A program made the translations under genes and the position numbers. Below, piece after piece: positions 35,494 to 44,446 of a DNA stretch of 64,000 bases. The stretch is taken from assembly GCF_901538355.1 (NCBI RefSeq), contig NZ_LR593887.1:2952920-3016919 (forward strand), in the 5' to 3' direction. This stretch comes from Tuwongella immobilis. Its GTDB lineage: Bacteria > Planctomycetota > Planctomycetia > Gemmatales > Gemmataceae. The notes under the pieces are model-generated. The model was not told the DNA's origin. It saw only the letters and a program-made list of their open reading frames with translations, and did no database searches. Numbering within the stretch: position 1 is the first letter of the stretch; each line of letters begins with the position of its first letter.

Positions 35494-35556
35494 CGGGTTG
35501 GCTGAGTGAACGGGAACTCCGCCATCCTCGAACCACCAAACCTGCCGCGAGACTCG

Positions 35557-36546
35557 ATGAGTTCGGAAACCACTGCGATCGCTTCTGCAAATGGCACTTC
35601 GGCTCCCTTGTCACTCCGGGATGCGACGACCTTGTTGACCCGGACTCGGGAGCATCTTTCCGGGGTGGTGCTGGGGAAACCCGAAGTCATCCGCATGGCA
35701 TTGATCGGGATTCTCGCCGAAGGGCACCTGCTCATCGAGGATGTTCCCGGTGTCGGCAAGACGCTCTTGGCAAAAGCGATTTCGCATACGTTGGGCTGCC
35801 GCTTCAATCGCGTGCAATTCACGCCGGATTTGCTGCCCGGCGACCTCATCGGCACCAGCGTGCTCCATCCGCCCACGGGAACCTTCCGATTCCAACCCGG
35901 GCCGATCTTTGCGCACATCGTTCTGGCAGACGAAATCAACCGCGCCACCCCCCGCACGCAATCCGCTCTGTTGGAGGCGATGAGCGAAAAACAGGTGTCC
36001 ATCGACGGGGAAACTCGGAAATTGGAGCCGCCGTTCTTCGTGCTGGCGACTCAAAATCCGTTTGAATTTGAAGGCACCTACCCGCTCCCGGAAAGCCAAC
36101 TCGATCGCTTTCTGCTCCGGATCGAAGTCGGGTACCCCAGCGTGGCCGTGGAACTGTCGATTCTCACGCAGCATCGCCAGGGCGAACCCGTCGATTCGAT
36201 GCCCGCCGTGTTAGATGCCGCGCAAGTTCTGAAGCTCCAAGCCCTTACGCGCTCCATTACCATGAGCGATTCGCTCGCAAACTATCTGCTTGCAATCGTC
36301 CACGCTACCCGGCAGCAGCAGGATATTTCGTTGGGGGCCAGTACGCGAGCAGCGCTCGGCTTCTATCGTGCTGCCCAAGCCACTGCGTTACTCGATGGGC
36401 GAGATTACGTCATTCCTGACGACATCAAGCAGATGGCGATTCCGGTGTTGGCGCACCGGCTGCTCGTCCGCTCCAGTCGGTCTCAAGGCCAAGCCGCGCG
36501 AGCGATTCTGTCCGAATTGCTGCAGAAAATTCCGGTCCCGGCGTAA
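35557..36546 (+). CDS. moxR: MoxR-family AAA+ ATPase
   Basis: Start at the ATG at 35557 (MSSETT); a GTG at 35506 is also in frame. 329 aa. Walker A is EDVPGVGKT, Walker B is LADEINRATPRTQ, followed by the typical MoxR segments LEAMSEKQVS, FVLATQNPFEFEGTYPLPE and SQLDRFLL. MoxR ATPases act as chaperones that assemble or activate metal centres or envelope complexes, usually with a DUF58 protein. Here the DUF58 and transglutaminase genes follow at 36 bp and by overlap, giving the standard moxR-DUF58-TGase set. Confidence 0.93.
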   Translation: MSSETTAIASANGTSAPLSLRDATTLLTRTREHLSGVVLGKPEVIRMALIGILAEGHLLIEDVPGVGKTLLAKAISHTLGCRFNRVQFTPDLLPGDLIGTSVLHPPTGTFRFQPGPIFAHIVLADEINRATPRTQSALLEAMSEKQVSIDGETRKLEPPFFVLATQNPFEFEGTYPLPESQLDRFLLRIEVGYPSVAVELSILTQHRQGEPVDSMPAVLDAAQVLKLQALTRSITMSDSLANYLLAIVHATRQQQDISLGASTRAALGFYRAAQATALLDGRDYVIPDDIKQMAIPVLAHRLLVRSSRSQGQAARAILSELLQKIPVPA

Positions 36547-36582
36547 CCCCGCGCTTCAATCCTCGGATGGGAGAATTCGTCG

Positions 36583-37773
36583 ATGAGCGTGGCTGTTCCC
36601 GAATCGGTCGCGGTGCTGCCGACGCGTCCCGATCCCAAATTGATGCGACGTGGCATCGGCTGGCATGTCCCGCGAGAAGGGAAATTGTGGATCGCCGCAA
36701 CCCTTCTGCTCGGATTCGCGGGATGGTACAAGCATATCAATATGCTGTTGCTATTGGCCTATCTCATGCTCTCATTGTGGGGCTTGAATTTCTGGCTGGT
36801 GCGGCGACAACTCCGTGGCGTCACCGCGCGACGCCTGCCAATCGGACCGATGACCGCCGAATCGCCGATCCTCTGGGAAGCGGAACTCCAATTGCGAGAA
36901 GAACTTCCGGGTGGTTGGCACGGCGTCGGCTTAGAAGATCGCGGAGCCGATCACGCTGTCGGTTGGTTCCTATTCCACGCCGAGGAATCCGACACGCTTT
37001 CGCTTCGACAATTCATCACCCCCCAACGGCGTGGACCATACCCCATGCAGCCGTTGTTTCTGTGGAGCCGCTACCCGTTTGGACTGATTCAAGCTGGTGT
37101 TGAATTAGCCGAAGAACGACCGCGTTTGGTCTGGCCCAAAATGCACGAATTGCAGCGGGAGTCGTTTCGGCAATGGCTGATCCGAACGACGCGCGGCGAT
37201 GGTGGGAATGACTCGCGGGAGCGGCGACGCAGCATGCACCAAGCCGATTTCCATGGCTTGCGACCGTTTCGCCAAGGCGATAGTCCCCGATGGATTCACT
37301 GGCGATCCACCGCGAGACGGGGCGAGTTGATTGTTCGAGAATTCGAAGACACCCGTGCATTCGATCTCCTGCTGATTGTCGATCCCTGGACCGGCGATGG
37401 GGCATCGCTCAACCGACTCGAAGACCTCATCAGCCTGGCGGCGTCCATCGTGCGCGATTGGTCGCGTGATCCCGGCCTCAAGCTGGGCTTGGTGATCCTG
37501 GAATCGACGCCGACATTACACACTGGTCGCACCGGCGCAGAGTGGTTGCACCATCTGTTGGATCGCCTGGCGAATGTGGTGCCAACGACCCAAACGCAGG
37601 TCGAACTCCCGATGATCTCCGCCCCTTGGGGGCAACTGCCGACGTTATTGTTGACCAATCGCGCTCATTCGTCGCTACGGAACGACCTGGAAGCGGTTCT
37701 GCATCGACCCATTGCCCAACTGGCACCACCGAAGGAGGACGAATCATGGCCTTACCGTTCGCCTTCCGTTTGA
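36583..37773 (+). CDS. DUF58 domain-containing protein
   Basis: 396 aa. Two hydrophobic stretches lie at ~32-50 and 53-72. The DUF58 signature is at ~225: FHGLRPFRQGDSPRWIHW, then STARRGELIVREFE. The C-terminal part has a von Willebrand A-like fold (LLLIVDPWTGDGAS, a MIDAS-like start). DUF58 proteins are membrane partners of MoxR ATPases. The last 28 bases overlap the start of the transglutaminase gene, so the two are probably translationally coupled. Confidence 0.9.
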   Translation: MSVAVPESVAVLPTRPDPKLMRRGIGWHVPREGKLWIAATLLLGFAGWYKHINMLLLLAYLMLSLWGLNFWLVRRQLRGVTARRLPIGPMTAESPILWEAELQLREELPGGWHGVGLEDRGADHAVGWFLFHAEESDTLSLRQFITPQRRGPYPMQPLFLWSRYPFGLIQAGVELAEERPRLVWPKMHELQRESFRQWLIRTTRGDGGNDSRERRRSMHQADFHGLRPFRQGDSPRWIHWRSTARRGELIVREFEDTRAFDLLLIVDPWTGDGASLNRLEDLISLAASIVRDWSRDPGLKLGLVILESTPTLHTGRTGAEWLHHLLDRLANVVPTTQTQVELPMISAPWGQLPTLLLTNRAHSSLRNDLEAVLHRPIAQLAPPKEDESWPYRSPSV

Positions 37774-40145
37774 GTTTATATCTGAATCTGCTGCTGGCAT
37801 CGCTCGCGCTGGGCTATGCCGAGTTGACCTTTCTGCCGGAAATCACGGTCTTTGCGCTGCTGGTCTCCGTCGCGCTGGGGATTGCGTTCCGGCTCGAAGG
37901 TCGCTGGTCGCTGTCGATCGCCGCCGCCAATCTCGCGGGGGGGATCATCGCGGCGATGCTGGGGATTTGGTTCGTTTATCAGTTCGTGCGGCCGTCTGGC
38001 AATCTGATGACCACGCTGAATTTCCCCACGGGATTGCTCCCATATTTGGGACCCGTGCTCATGGTGGTCATGACGGCAAAGCTGTTCCGCCCGAAAGATG
38101 CCGGGGATCTCTGGGCGATGCAGGGGATCGGCCTGACGCTAATTGCGCTGGGCTGTGTGCTCGCTTACGACATGATTTTTGCCATGATTCTGTTCGCCTA
38201 CGTGTTGTGCGGAGTCTGGAGTTTGACGTTGTTCTACCTGTATCGGGAACAACTCGGGTCGCTGGGCGACAGCAACCGCTTTCGCATGGGGCGATTCGCC
38301 GGGCTGACGACCGCCATGCGCTGGGTGGTGGGTGTCCTGGGTGTCACGCTGATGTGCTTCCTGCTGACGCCGCGCTCGCCGGGCGGTCGGTGGGATCTCC
38401 CGATGACCAATCGCAGCAAAATGGAAATCGGCTACTCGGCGAATTCCGATGTCGATCTCGGTCGAACGGGGCATCTGGACACCAACGAAGAAATTGTCTT
38501 CACGGTGAAAGTCACCGATGCCGCCGGCAACCCGGTCACGAATTTGTCGGCGGATCAGCGTTGGCGTGGCCGAAGCATGCACAAATACGAAGACGGCAAA
38601 TGGCGCAACAATATCAGCGATGGCAACTTAATGCTGATCGATCGGGTGTTGCGGGCGCCAGTGGGGGATCGCTCTCCTGGACGAATCGGCGGACCGTTCA
38701 ACCGCGGACTCATTCGCAACGACCCCAACGCACTGCCGGAATTGGACCCGCAACAATGGACGTTTGAGTTTCGCCCGGAAACCAAAGCGCCGCAGTCGGA
38801 TTTCCTGGCCGACCCGGTGATGTGGCGAACCGATCGAACCATCCCCGTCGCCTCGCTCATCGGCAATCGACTTTCCAGTTGGATCCAGATGCCCGATGGC
38901 AGCATGGTCCCTCTGGAATTGCCCAATGATTCGGTGCATCGCTATCGCCAAGTGCAACCCGCTTCGGTCGATCCGGAATGGGGGCCGCCACTGCGAGTCG
39001 ATCTTCAGACGCTTCGCTATCTGAAACAAGCGTTGCCGGGCGATCGCATGCGGGAGTTCACAGAAGGCATCCTGACCAAACTGGCGGCACAAGGAAAACT
39101 CCCGCCGGAGATGTTGCAGAATCGCAATCGTTGGAATCAACCGTTGGATGCCGAGCATGAGACGATCGCTCGTGCGTTGACGGATTATTTGGCCAACTCG
39201 GGAGATTATCGTTACTCGCTGAATTTGGATCGGGCCGATCGCAAGTTGGATCCCATCGAAGATTTTCTGATCAATCTCCGGCAAGGGCATTGCAATCGCT
39301 ACGCCAGCGGATTGGTGATGATGCTGCGAAGCCTCGGAATCCCCGCGCGGTTGGTGCTGGGGTTTCGCGGGCATCAATCGCTCGGCGATGGGCTGTATGC
39401 GGTGAATCAGAGTATGGCCCATGCCTGGGTGGAGGTGCTGATCCGTCGGCCGGAAGTACCCCCGACACCACCTCGGAATGAGAATCGGCCGGAATCGACG
39501 AATTGGTATTTCTTGTCGCTCGATCCGACACCGTCGCTCGAAGCCGATGCCGATTCCAACGCGATTTCACGCTGGTTGGGCGATACGCAGATCCAAGGCA
39601 ACTTGTTCTTTCGAGATTACATCCTTGGGTATGACAGCAATCGCCAGAAAGCGACGAGCGAAGTCATTGTCGGTCGGCTCCAGACGTTATTCCAAGATGA
39701 TGCCGAAGGTGGTTCACGGTCGATTGGGTGGTTCCTCGCCCTCGGATTCGCCGTCGTGGCCGTTGGTGTCGCCTTTGGCAGCCGATTTCTCTGGGGCAAA
39801 CTCCACTCGCCCCCGGAACCGAGTGAGAAACCAAGTCTCGCCTCTCTGATTCCGCTCTATGGCGAGTTCCTGGCAATCGCGGCGAAATGCGATCAGGAAC
39901 CACTGCCCGGCGAAACCCCGAAGGAATTCGCCCATCGGTTTGCCGCTTGGCTCGCCGAGCAATCGCCAGAATCCGAAGCGGCGACTTTCCTTGACGAATT
40001 GATCGGACGGTTGTACGCTGCTCATTATGGGAGTCTCCCATTTGATTCGACCGAACTCGCCCAATGGTCGGAGCGGTTGCAGCGATTCCAGCAACAATGC
40101 CTCGCGCAGACCGCCCCGACGATGCAAGGAAATGATGCGTCATGA
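37746..40145 (+). CDS. Transglutaminase-like membrane protein (DUF3488-transglutaminase)
   Basis: The start at 37746 has a full AAGGAGG 8 bases upstream and lies inside the end of the DUF58 gene. 799 aa. About six N-terminal helices (~5-220) correspond to DUF3488. An extracytoplasmic region follows with the transglutaminase core: the catalytic Cys in LRQGHCNRYASGL, the His in SMAHAWVEVLI and the Asp in WYFLSLDPTPS. A final helix lies at ~660-685 and a ~90-residue cytosolic tail with DUF4129-like character closes it (EFAHRFAAWLAE, RLYAAHYG). Such proteins act on the outer face with MoxR and DUF58; their substrates are unknown. It ends in an ATGA overlap with the next gene. Confidence 0.9.
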   Translation: MALPFAFRLSLYLNLLLASLALGYAELTFLPEITVFALLVSVALGIAFRLEGRWSLSIAAANLAGGIIAAMLGIWFVYQFVRPSGNLMTTLNFPTGLLPYLGPVLMVVMTAKLFRPKDAGDLWAMQGIGLTLIALGCVLAYDMIFAMILFAYVLCGVWSLTLFYLYREQLGSLGDSNRFRMGRFAGLTTAMRWVVGVLGVTLMCFLLTPRSPGGRWDLPMTNRSKMEIGYSANSDVDLGRTGHLDTNEEIVFTVKVTDAAGNPVTNLSADQRWRGRSMHKYEDGKWRNNISDGNLMLIDRVLRAPVGDRSPGRIGGPFNRGLIRNDPNALPELDPQQWTFEFRPETKAPQSDFLADPVMWRTDRTIPVASLIGNRLSSWIQMPDGSMVPLELPNDSVHRYRQVQPASVDPEWGPPLRVDLQTLRYLKQALPGDRMREFTEGILTKLAAQGKLPPEMLQNRNRWNQPLDAEHETIARALTDYLANSGDYRYSLNLDRADRKLDPIEDFLINLRQGHCNRYASGLVMMLRSLGIPARLVLGFRGHQSLGDGLYAVNQSMAHAWVEVLIRRPEVPPTPPRNENRPESTNWYFLSLDPTPSLEADADSNAISRWLGDTQIQGNLFFRDYILGYDSNRQKATSEVIVGRLQTLFQDDAEGGSRSIGWFLALGFAVVAVGVAFGSRFLWGKLHSPPEPSEKPSLASLIPLYGEFLAIAAKCDQEPLPGETPKEFAHRFAAWLAEQSPESEAATFLDELIGRLYAAHYGSLPFDSTELAQWSERLQRFQQQCLAQTAPTMQGNDAS

Positions 40146-40684
40146 CGAACTTCTCGGCGGACAATTCCCGATTGGTCATCGTGGATGTCCAGGAAAAATT
40201 GGTCCCACATATCCACCACGGGGGCGAGGTCGTTCAGACGCTCGGAATGCTGCTCGCGGTCGCCAAGATGCTGGAAATTCCAACGACCATCACCGAGCAA
40301 TACCCCAAAGGCTTGGGGCCAACCGCGTCGCAATTGGCCATCGATCCCGCGCTGACCGTGTTTGAAAAAACGCGATTCAGTGCCGTTCATGGAGTTCCCA
40401 GCGATTGCAACTGGGTGATTCTGACGGGGTTTGAAACGCATATTTGCATCTGGTTGACCGCGATTGAGTTAATTCAAAAAGGCTTCACGGTCGCAGTGGT
40501 GGTCGATGCAGTCGGGGCGCGGCGGACGTTGGACCACGACATGGCTCTGCGACGGCTCGAACAGGCGGGAGCGATGCTCACTACCGCAGAAACGGTGGTC
40601 TTTACTTGGCTGGCCGATGCCGAGCATGATCGATTTCGGGCGATCAGCCAACTTGTGCAAGCGCGTGCGAAAGGGATGGGATGA
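40142..40684 (+). CDS. Isochorismatase-family cysteine hydrolase
   Basis: 180 aa, starting in the ATGA overlap with the transglutaminase gene. The catalytic triad of the family is visible: Asp in LVIVDVQEKL, Lys in VFEKTRFS and the nucleophilic Cys in LTGFETHICIW. The size and the FETHIC motif match the YcaC-like branch, mostly uncharacterised hydrolases, rather than true isochorismatase or nicotinamidase. No signal peptide. It ends in a second ATGA overlap with the HAD gene, so it is firmly part of the moxR operon. Confidence 0.87.
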   Translation: MTNFSADNSRLVIVDVQEKLVPHIHHGGEVVQTLGMLLAVAKMLEIPTTITEQYPKGLGPTASQLAIDPALTVFEKTRFSAVHGVPSDCNWVILTGFETHICIWLTAIELIQKGFTVAVVVDAVGARRTLDHDMALRRLEQAGAMLTTAETVVFTWLADAEHDRFRAISQLVQARAKGMG

Positions 40685-41361
40685 ATTCGTTGAGCGAATA
40701 TGGCATCATTTGGGATGTGGATGGGACGTTGGTGGATACCGGCGAACTCCACTTTCTGGCGTGGGTGCGACTGTTCCAGGAACGCGGCCAGCCGTTCACC
40801 CGCGAGGATTTCGCCCGCACCTTCGGACGTCGTAACCGGGAAATTCTCCGCGAGATGTTCCATCCAGAAATGTCGGACGCGGAATGCGATGCCATCGCGG
40901 ATCTCAAAGAATCGTACTATCTCGATTCGGCCCGAGCGCAAGGATTGTCATTGCTGCCAGGGGTTCGTTCGCTCTTGGAACAATTCCATCAGGCGGGATT
41001 CGCCCAGGCGATTGGCTCGAGCGCACCACGCAAGAATCTTGACGCGATTTTCGAGCTGACCGACACGACGAATTTTTTCCGATTCATCACTGCCAGCGAG
41101 AATGTCAGCCGCGGCAAGCCCGATCCGGAGGTGTTCCAAGTCGCCGCTGCCGGGTTGGGGCTGCCGCCGCATCGTTGCGTGGTGTTTGAGGATGCCGTTG
41201 CCGGGGTGCAAGCTGCCAAGGCCGCGGGCATGGCGTGCATTGCCGTGCGGTTCGTCGCGCACCATCCGCACGAGACGCTTCAAGCTGCCGGTGCGGATCG
41301 GATTGTCGAAACCCTGGAAGCGGTCAATCTCGATTCCGTGCGATCGTTACTCGCTGGCTGA
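40681..41361 (+). CDS. HAD-superfamily phosphatase/mutase (beta-phosphoglucomutase-like)
   Basis: 226 aa, beginning in the ATGA overlap. HAD motifs are all present: motif I IWDVDGTLVDT, motif II AIGSSAPRKN, the Lys in GKPDPEVF (motif III) and VVFEDAVAGVQAA (motif IV). The helical cap lies between ~20 and 85. The nearest well-known types are beta-phosphoglucomutase and phosphonatase-like phosphatases. MalQ lies upstream, so a hexose phosphate is a plausible substrate, but this is only context. Its last 15 bases overlap the convergent NtrC-type gene. Confidence 0.88.
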   Translation: MNSLSEYGIIWDVDGTLVDTGELHFLAWVRLFQERGQPFTREDFARTFGRRNREILREMFHPEMSDAECDAIADLKESYYLDSARAQGLSLLPGVRSLLEQFHQAGFAQAIGSSAPRKNLDAIFELTDTTNFFRFITASENVSRGKPDPEVFQVAAAGLGLPPHRCVVFEDAVAGVQAAKAAGMACIAVRFVAHHPHETLQAAGADRIVETLEAVNLDSVRSLLAG

Positions 41362-42792
41362 TGCCGAAGCATCGAAATCTTCAGCATCATCATCCATGAG
41401 GTGATATTTCCGCATCAATTTTCGCAGCGTCGCCCGGGCCAATCCCAACCACCGGGCGGCGACCATGCGATTGCCTTGCAAGCGGCCCAACACTTGTTCC
41501 AACAGCACCGGTTCGACTTGCTGCATCAGACGATCGTACAGTTCTTTTGGCTCGGCACCCTCGAATTGGGCCACTTCTCGATCCAACCAAGCGGCGATCC
41601 ACCCGGTTGGGCTGTTGTCCATCAACGGCGAATCCGATTCCTCACCGAGTGGCGGTGGCAGATGTTCGGGAAGTAGCTGACTGCCACGAGCGAGAATCGC
41701 CGCATGCTCCAAGGCATTGCGAAATTCGCGCACATTGCCGCGCCAGGGGCGTTGCTGCAGGAATCGCATCGTATCCGACGGGACTGGCAACAATCGGCCA
41801 TCGAATTTTCGCAAGAAATACTCGGCGAGCATCTCAATATCATCGGCACGATCGCGCAGCGGCGGAAGATGAATGCCGAAGACGTTCAGGCGATAGTATA
41901 AATCATGCCGAAAGTCGCCACGCTTCACTGCATCCGCCAAATTTTGGTGCGTCGCGGACAGCAGGCGAATGCGAATGGGCACCGGCTCGGTCCCACCCAC
42001 CGGGAGCACTTCTTGGCGTTCCAAGACTCGAAGCAATTTCGCTTGCACGGGCAGCGGAATATCGGCCAACTCATCCAGAAACACGGTTCCGCCATCGGCG
42101 AGTGCGAGCAGCCCCGGCCGCGCGGATCCGGCACCGGTGAAGGCACCCTTGGAGTGCCCAAACAATTCGCTTTCGATGAGATTCGGATTCAGCGCGGCGA
42201 TATGCACGGGCAGAAACGGGCGATCCCGTCGCAAACTGTGTCGATGCACCGCTCGCGCAACGAGTTCTTTCCCCGTGCCACTTTCGCCGGTAATCATGAC
42301 ACAGGCATCGGTTGGGGCAACCAGCGCGATCCGTTTGAAGACTTGCTGCATCGCCAGCGATTTGCCAATAATCTCTTCTCGCAGGCCGGAATCCGAATCG
42401 GGGTCGAGATCCGCCTCGGGTTTGGGCACCGTCGCCAGGGCACGTTGGACGATGTCGAGCGCGGCATTCAGATCGAACGGCTTGGCGAGATAATCGAACG
42501 CCCCGCCTTCGACGGCCTTCACCGCCGTAGACAGCGTTCCGTGTGCGGTAATGATGATGATCGGACTGCCTTGCGTGAGTTCGCGGAATCGGGGCATGGC
42601 CGACAATCCGTCCATGCCGGGCAGTCGCACATCGAGCAGAATGACTGCTGGGCGTTGACGTTGCGCTTTCACGAAGGCATCTTCGGCCGATGCGGCGGTA
42701 TCGACCTGATAGCCCGCTCGGTTCAATGCGCGTTCCAGCGACCAGCAGACGGCCGCTTCATCTTCGACGATCAACACCCGACGATCGCTCAT
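41347..42792 (-). CDS. NtrC-family sigma-54-dependent response regulator
   Basis: 481 aa, with AGGTGGA ahead of the ATG at 42792. The receiver (~5-115) has Asp54 in VILLDVRLPGM and Lys in LAKPFD. The AAA+ domain (~145-380) has Walker A GESGTGKE (169-176), the sigma-54 contact loop SKGAFTGAGS and Walker B in GGTVFLDELADIP. The C-terminal Fis-type helix-turn-helix (QGNRMVAARWLGLARATLRKL) binds DNA. It activates sigma-54 promoters when phosphorylated, presumably by the kinase encoded 83 bp upstream on the same strand. I found no convincing -24/-12 site in the window, so targets are unknown. Confidence 0.93.
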   Translation of the reverse strand: MSDRRVLIVEDEAAVCWSLERALNRAGYQVDTAASAEDAFVKAQRQRPAVILLDVRLPGMDGLSAMPRFRELTQGSPIIIITAHGTLSTAVKAVEGGAFDYLAKPFDLNAALDIVQRALATVPKPEADLDPDSDSGLREEIIGKSLAMQQVFKRIALVAPTDACVMITGESGTGKELVARAVHRHSLRRDRPFLPVHIAALNPNLIESELFGHSKGAFTGAGSARPGLLALADGGTVFLDELADIPLPVQAKLLRVLERQEVLPVGGTEPVPIRIRLLSATHQNLADAVKRGDFRHDLYYRLNVFGIHLPPLRDRADDIEMLAEYFLRKFDGRLLPVPSDTMRFLQQRPWRGNVREFRNALEHAAILARGSQLLPEHLPPPLGEESDSPLMDNSPTGWIAAWLDREVAQFEGAEPKELYDRLMQQVEPVLLEQVLGRLQGNRMVAARWLGLARATLRKLMRKYHLMDDDAEDFDASASASE

Positions 42793-42875
42793 GCCATATC
42801 CACCTGTCCGGGAATTCGAGCCGGGCGCTACGCCTGCGGGCGACTGTGTTGCCGTCCGGTATTCATCTTATCGGT

Positions 42876-44303
42876 TCAGCTTTTGATTTGAATCGATTCA
42901 TTCGATTGCGGAACGGGTTCCGCGATCCGAAACTCCGTCTGACCGCTACGCGACCGGGACGACCCACCGGCCAGCGGCAGTTCCAACCAGAAGCAGGTGC
43001 GATTGGCATCGCGTCGCCAGTCCAATCGGCCACCATGGGTACGGACGATCTGCTGGGCCACAGCTAACCCCAATCCCACCCCTTGAGCCTTGCCCGTGAC
43101 AAACGGCTCGAATAACTTGTCGGCCACCTGTGCGGACGGGCCTGGACCATTATCCCAACATTCGAGACGATGGCCACGTTCCGATGTTTGGCCGATGAAT
43201 TCCACTTCGCCGTCGGTACCCACCGCATCCATGGCGTTGCCGAGAAGATTCAGAAACAGGTGCCGAATCTGTCCTGCATCACCGAAGATGGGCATGGAGC
43301 TTGGAAGATTCAGTTGGATATGGATGCGGGCATGTTTCGCTTGTGGGGCGATCAGGTCAATTGATTCGTGCAAAATGGCCACCAGATCGCATGGTTCGCA
43401 TCGGCCTTCTTCGCCGTTGCCCAACTCGAAGAATCGCCGCAGATGCGATTCCATGAGGTCCAGTTGGCGAATGGCTACGTCGAGTGCCTCGTCCGATGCA
43501 TGCGGCAATTCCGACACATGGACTTGCACCGCGAGTCGTGCCCCGGTGACGGCATTGCGAAGCTGGTGCGCCAGGCCACCCGAGACTTCGCCCAGGAGTC
43601 GCATGCGCTCGGAACGTCGAATAGTCTCTTGAAGTTGAGCGAGTCGGGCGGCCATCTCGTTGATGCTGGCGGCCAGATCGCGGATCTCGTCGGCAGGGCC
43701 GGGAATCGGCATCGGTCGGAAGTCGCCATCGGCAATTACCCGCGTGCGGCGTTCCAACAGTCGAATGCGCTGAACGACTTGCTGGCCAACCACCCCGGCA
43801 GCCAGTAACGCACCCACCCCGGCCAGCCCGCCGAGCAGCAACGATGGCCGAATCGCGTCGGCAATCGCGCGACGAAATTCTTCATCGGGGAAAAAAATCG
43901 TCAGTCGGCCGGACCGGGTCGGGTCATCACTGGGAAGGGAAATCAACCGCGTGCGATACGGAATTTCCTCAATGGTCACGGGTGGGCCGAGGCTGTCATC
44001 GGGGTTCGGTGATGGGAGTTCGGGTTCCCATGCGAGTGCGGCCGGGAGCGTGGCCAATCGACTCCCATCGATGCGTTCCAGGCGAAAATGGGCGCCGGAA
44101 AGCCCGCGCAATTGCTCTAACACGGCGGCTGTCAACGGGAAGCGGCTTTCGGTCAGGGTTCGTCCGAGTCGATCCAACTGATTAACAATTCGTTGTTCGG
44201 CCAGACGTGCGGAGGTGAGGGCCGTAAACAGGCCAAAGCCGACGATTGCCAGCAGCAACACCAGCAACGGCAGCAGCACGCGTTCTCGGATTCCCCAGCG
44301 CAT
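42876..44303 (-). CDS. Membrane sensor histidine kinase (partner of the NtrC-type regulator)
   Basis: 475 aa. Helices at ~7-29 and ~152-176 flank a ~120-residue periplasmic sensor region. A HAMP linker (~176-230) leads to the phospho-acceptor His246 in GGLAHQLRNAVTGARLA. The ATPase domain has the N box (LLNLLGNAMDAVG), DNGPGP in place of DxGxG, LFEPFVTGKAQGVGLGLAV and no obvious lesion. The HQLRN form of the H box is common among planctomycete NtrB-like kinases. It is transcribed first, with the response regulator 83 bp downstream. Confidence 0.92.
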   Translation of the reverse strand: MRWGIRERVLLPLLVLLLAIVGFGLFTALTSARLAEQRIVNQLDRLGRTLTESRFPLTAAVLEQLRGLSGAHFRLERIDGSRLATLPAALAWEPELPSPNPDDSLGPPVTIEEIPYRTRLISLPSDDPTRSGRLTIFFPDEEFRRAIADAIRPSLLLGGLAGVGALLAAGVVGQQVVQRIRLLERRTRVIADGDFRPMPIPGPADEIRDLAASINEMAARLAQLQETIRRSERMRLLGEVSGGLAHQLRNAVTGARLAVQVHVSELPHASDEALDVAIRQLDLMESHLRRFFELGNGEEGRCEPCDLVAILHESIDLIAPQAKHARIHIQLNLPSSMPIFGDAGQIRHLFLNLLGNAMDAVGTDGEVEFIGQTSERGHRLECWDNGPGPSAQVADKLFEPFVTGKAQGVGLGLAVAQQIVRTHGGRLDWRRDANRTCFWLELPLAGGSSRSRSGQTEFRIAEPVPQSNESIQIKS

Positions 44304-44330
44304 TCGCGAGTTCCTTCCATTCGTGAACCG

Positions 44331-44344
44331 AAGTTCCTGAACTT
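44331..44344. promoter_or_regulatory. Dyad between the divergent kinase and asd genes
   Basis: AAGTTC (44331-44336) and GAACTT (44339-44344) separated by two bases, 28 bp upstream of the kinase start. Position and symmetry suit an operator. Chance occurrence cannot be excluded. Confidence 0.25.
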
Positions 44345-44387
44345 GCCTCTTGTCCCGAGTGGGGGCGAATCGCTACATCGTATCTAT

Positions 44388-44405
44388 CTCGTGGTGGATC
44401 ACGAG
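44388..44405 (+). promoter_or_regulatory. Dyad/hairpin in the asd leader
   Basis: CTCGTG (44388-44393), a 6-base loop and CACGAG (44400-44405), about 42 bases before the asd start. It could be a leader hairpin or an operator; nothing else supports a role. Confidence 0.22.
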
Positions 44406-44446
44406 CGAGAAAACCCGGAATAGTCTTCAGGTGGAGAATCAACGTG

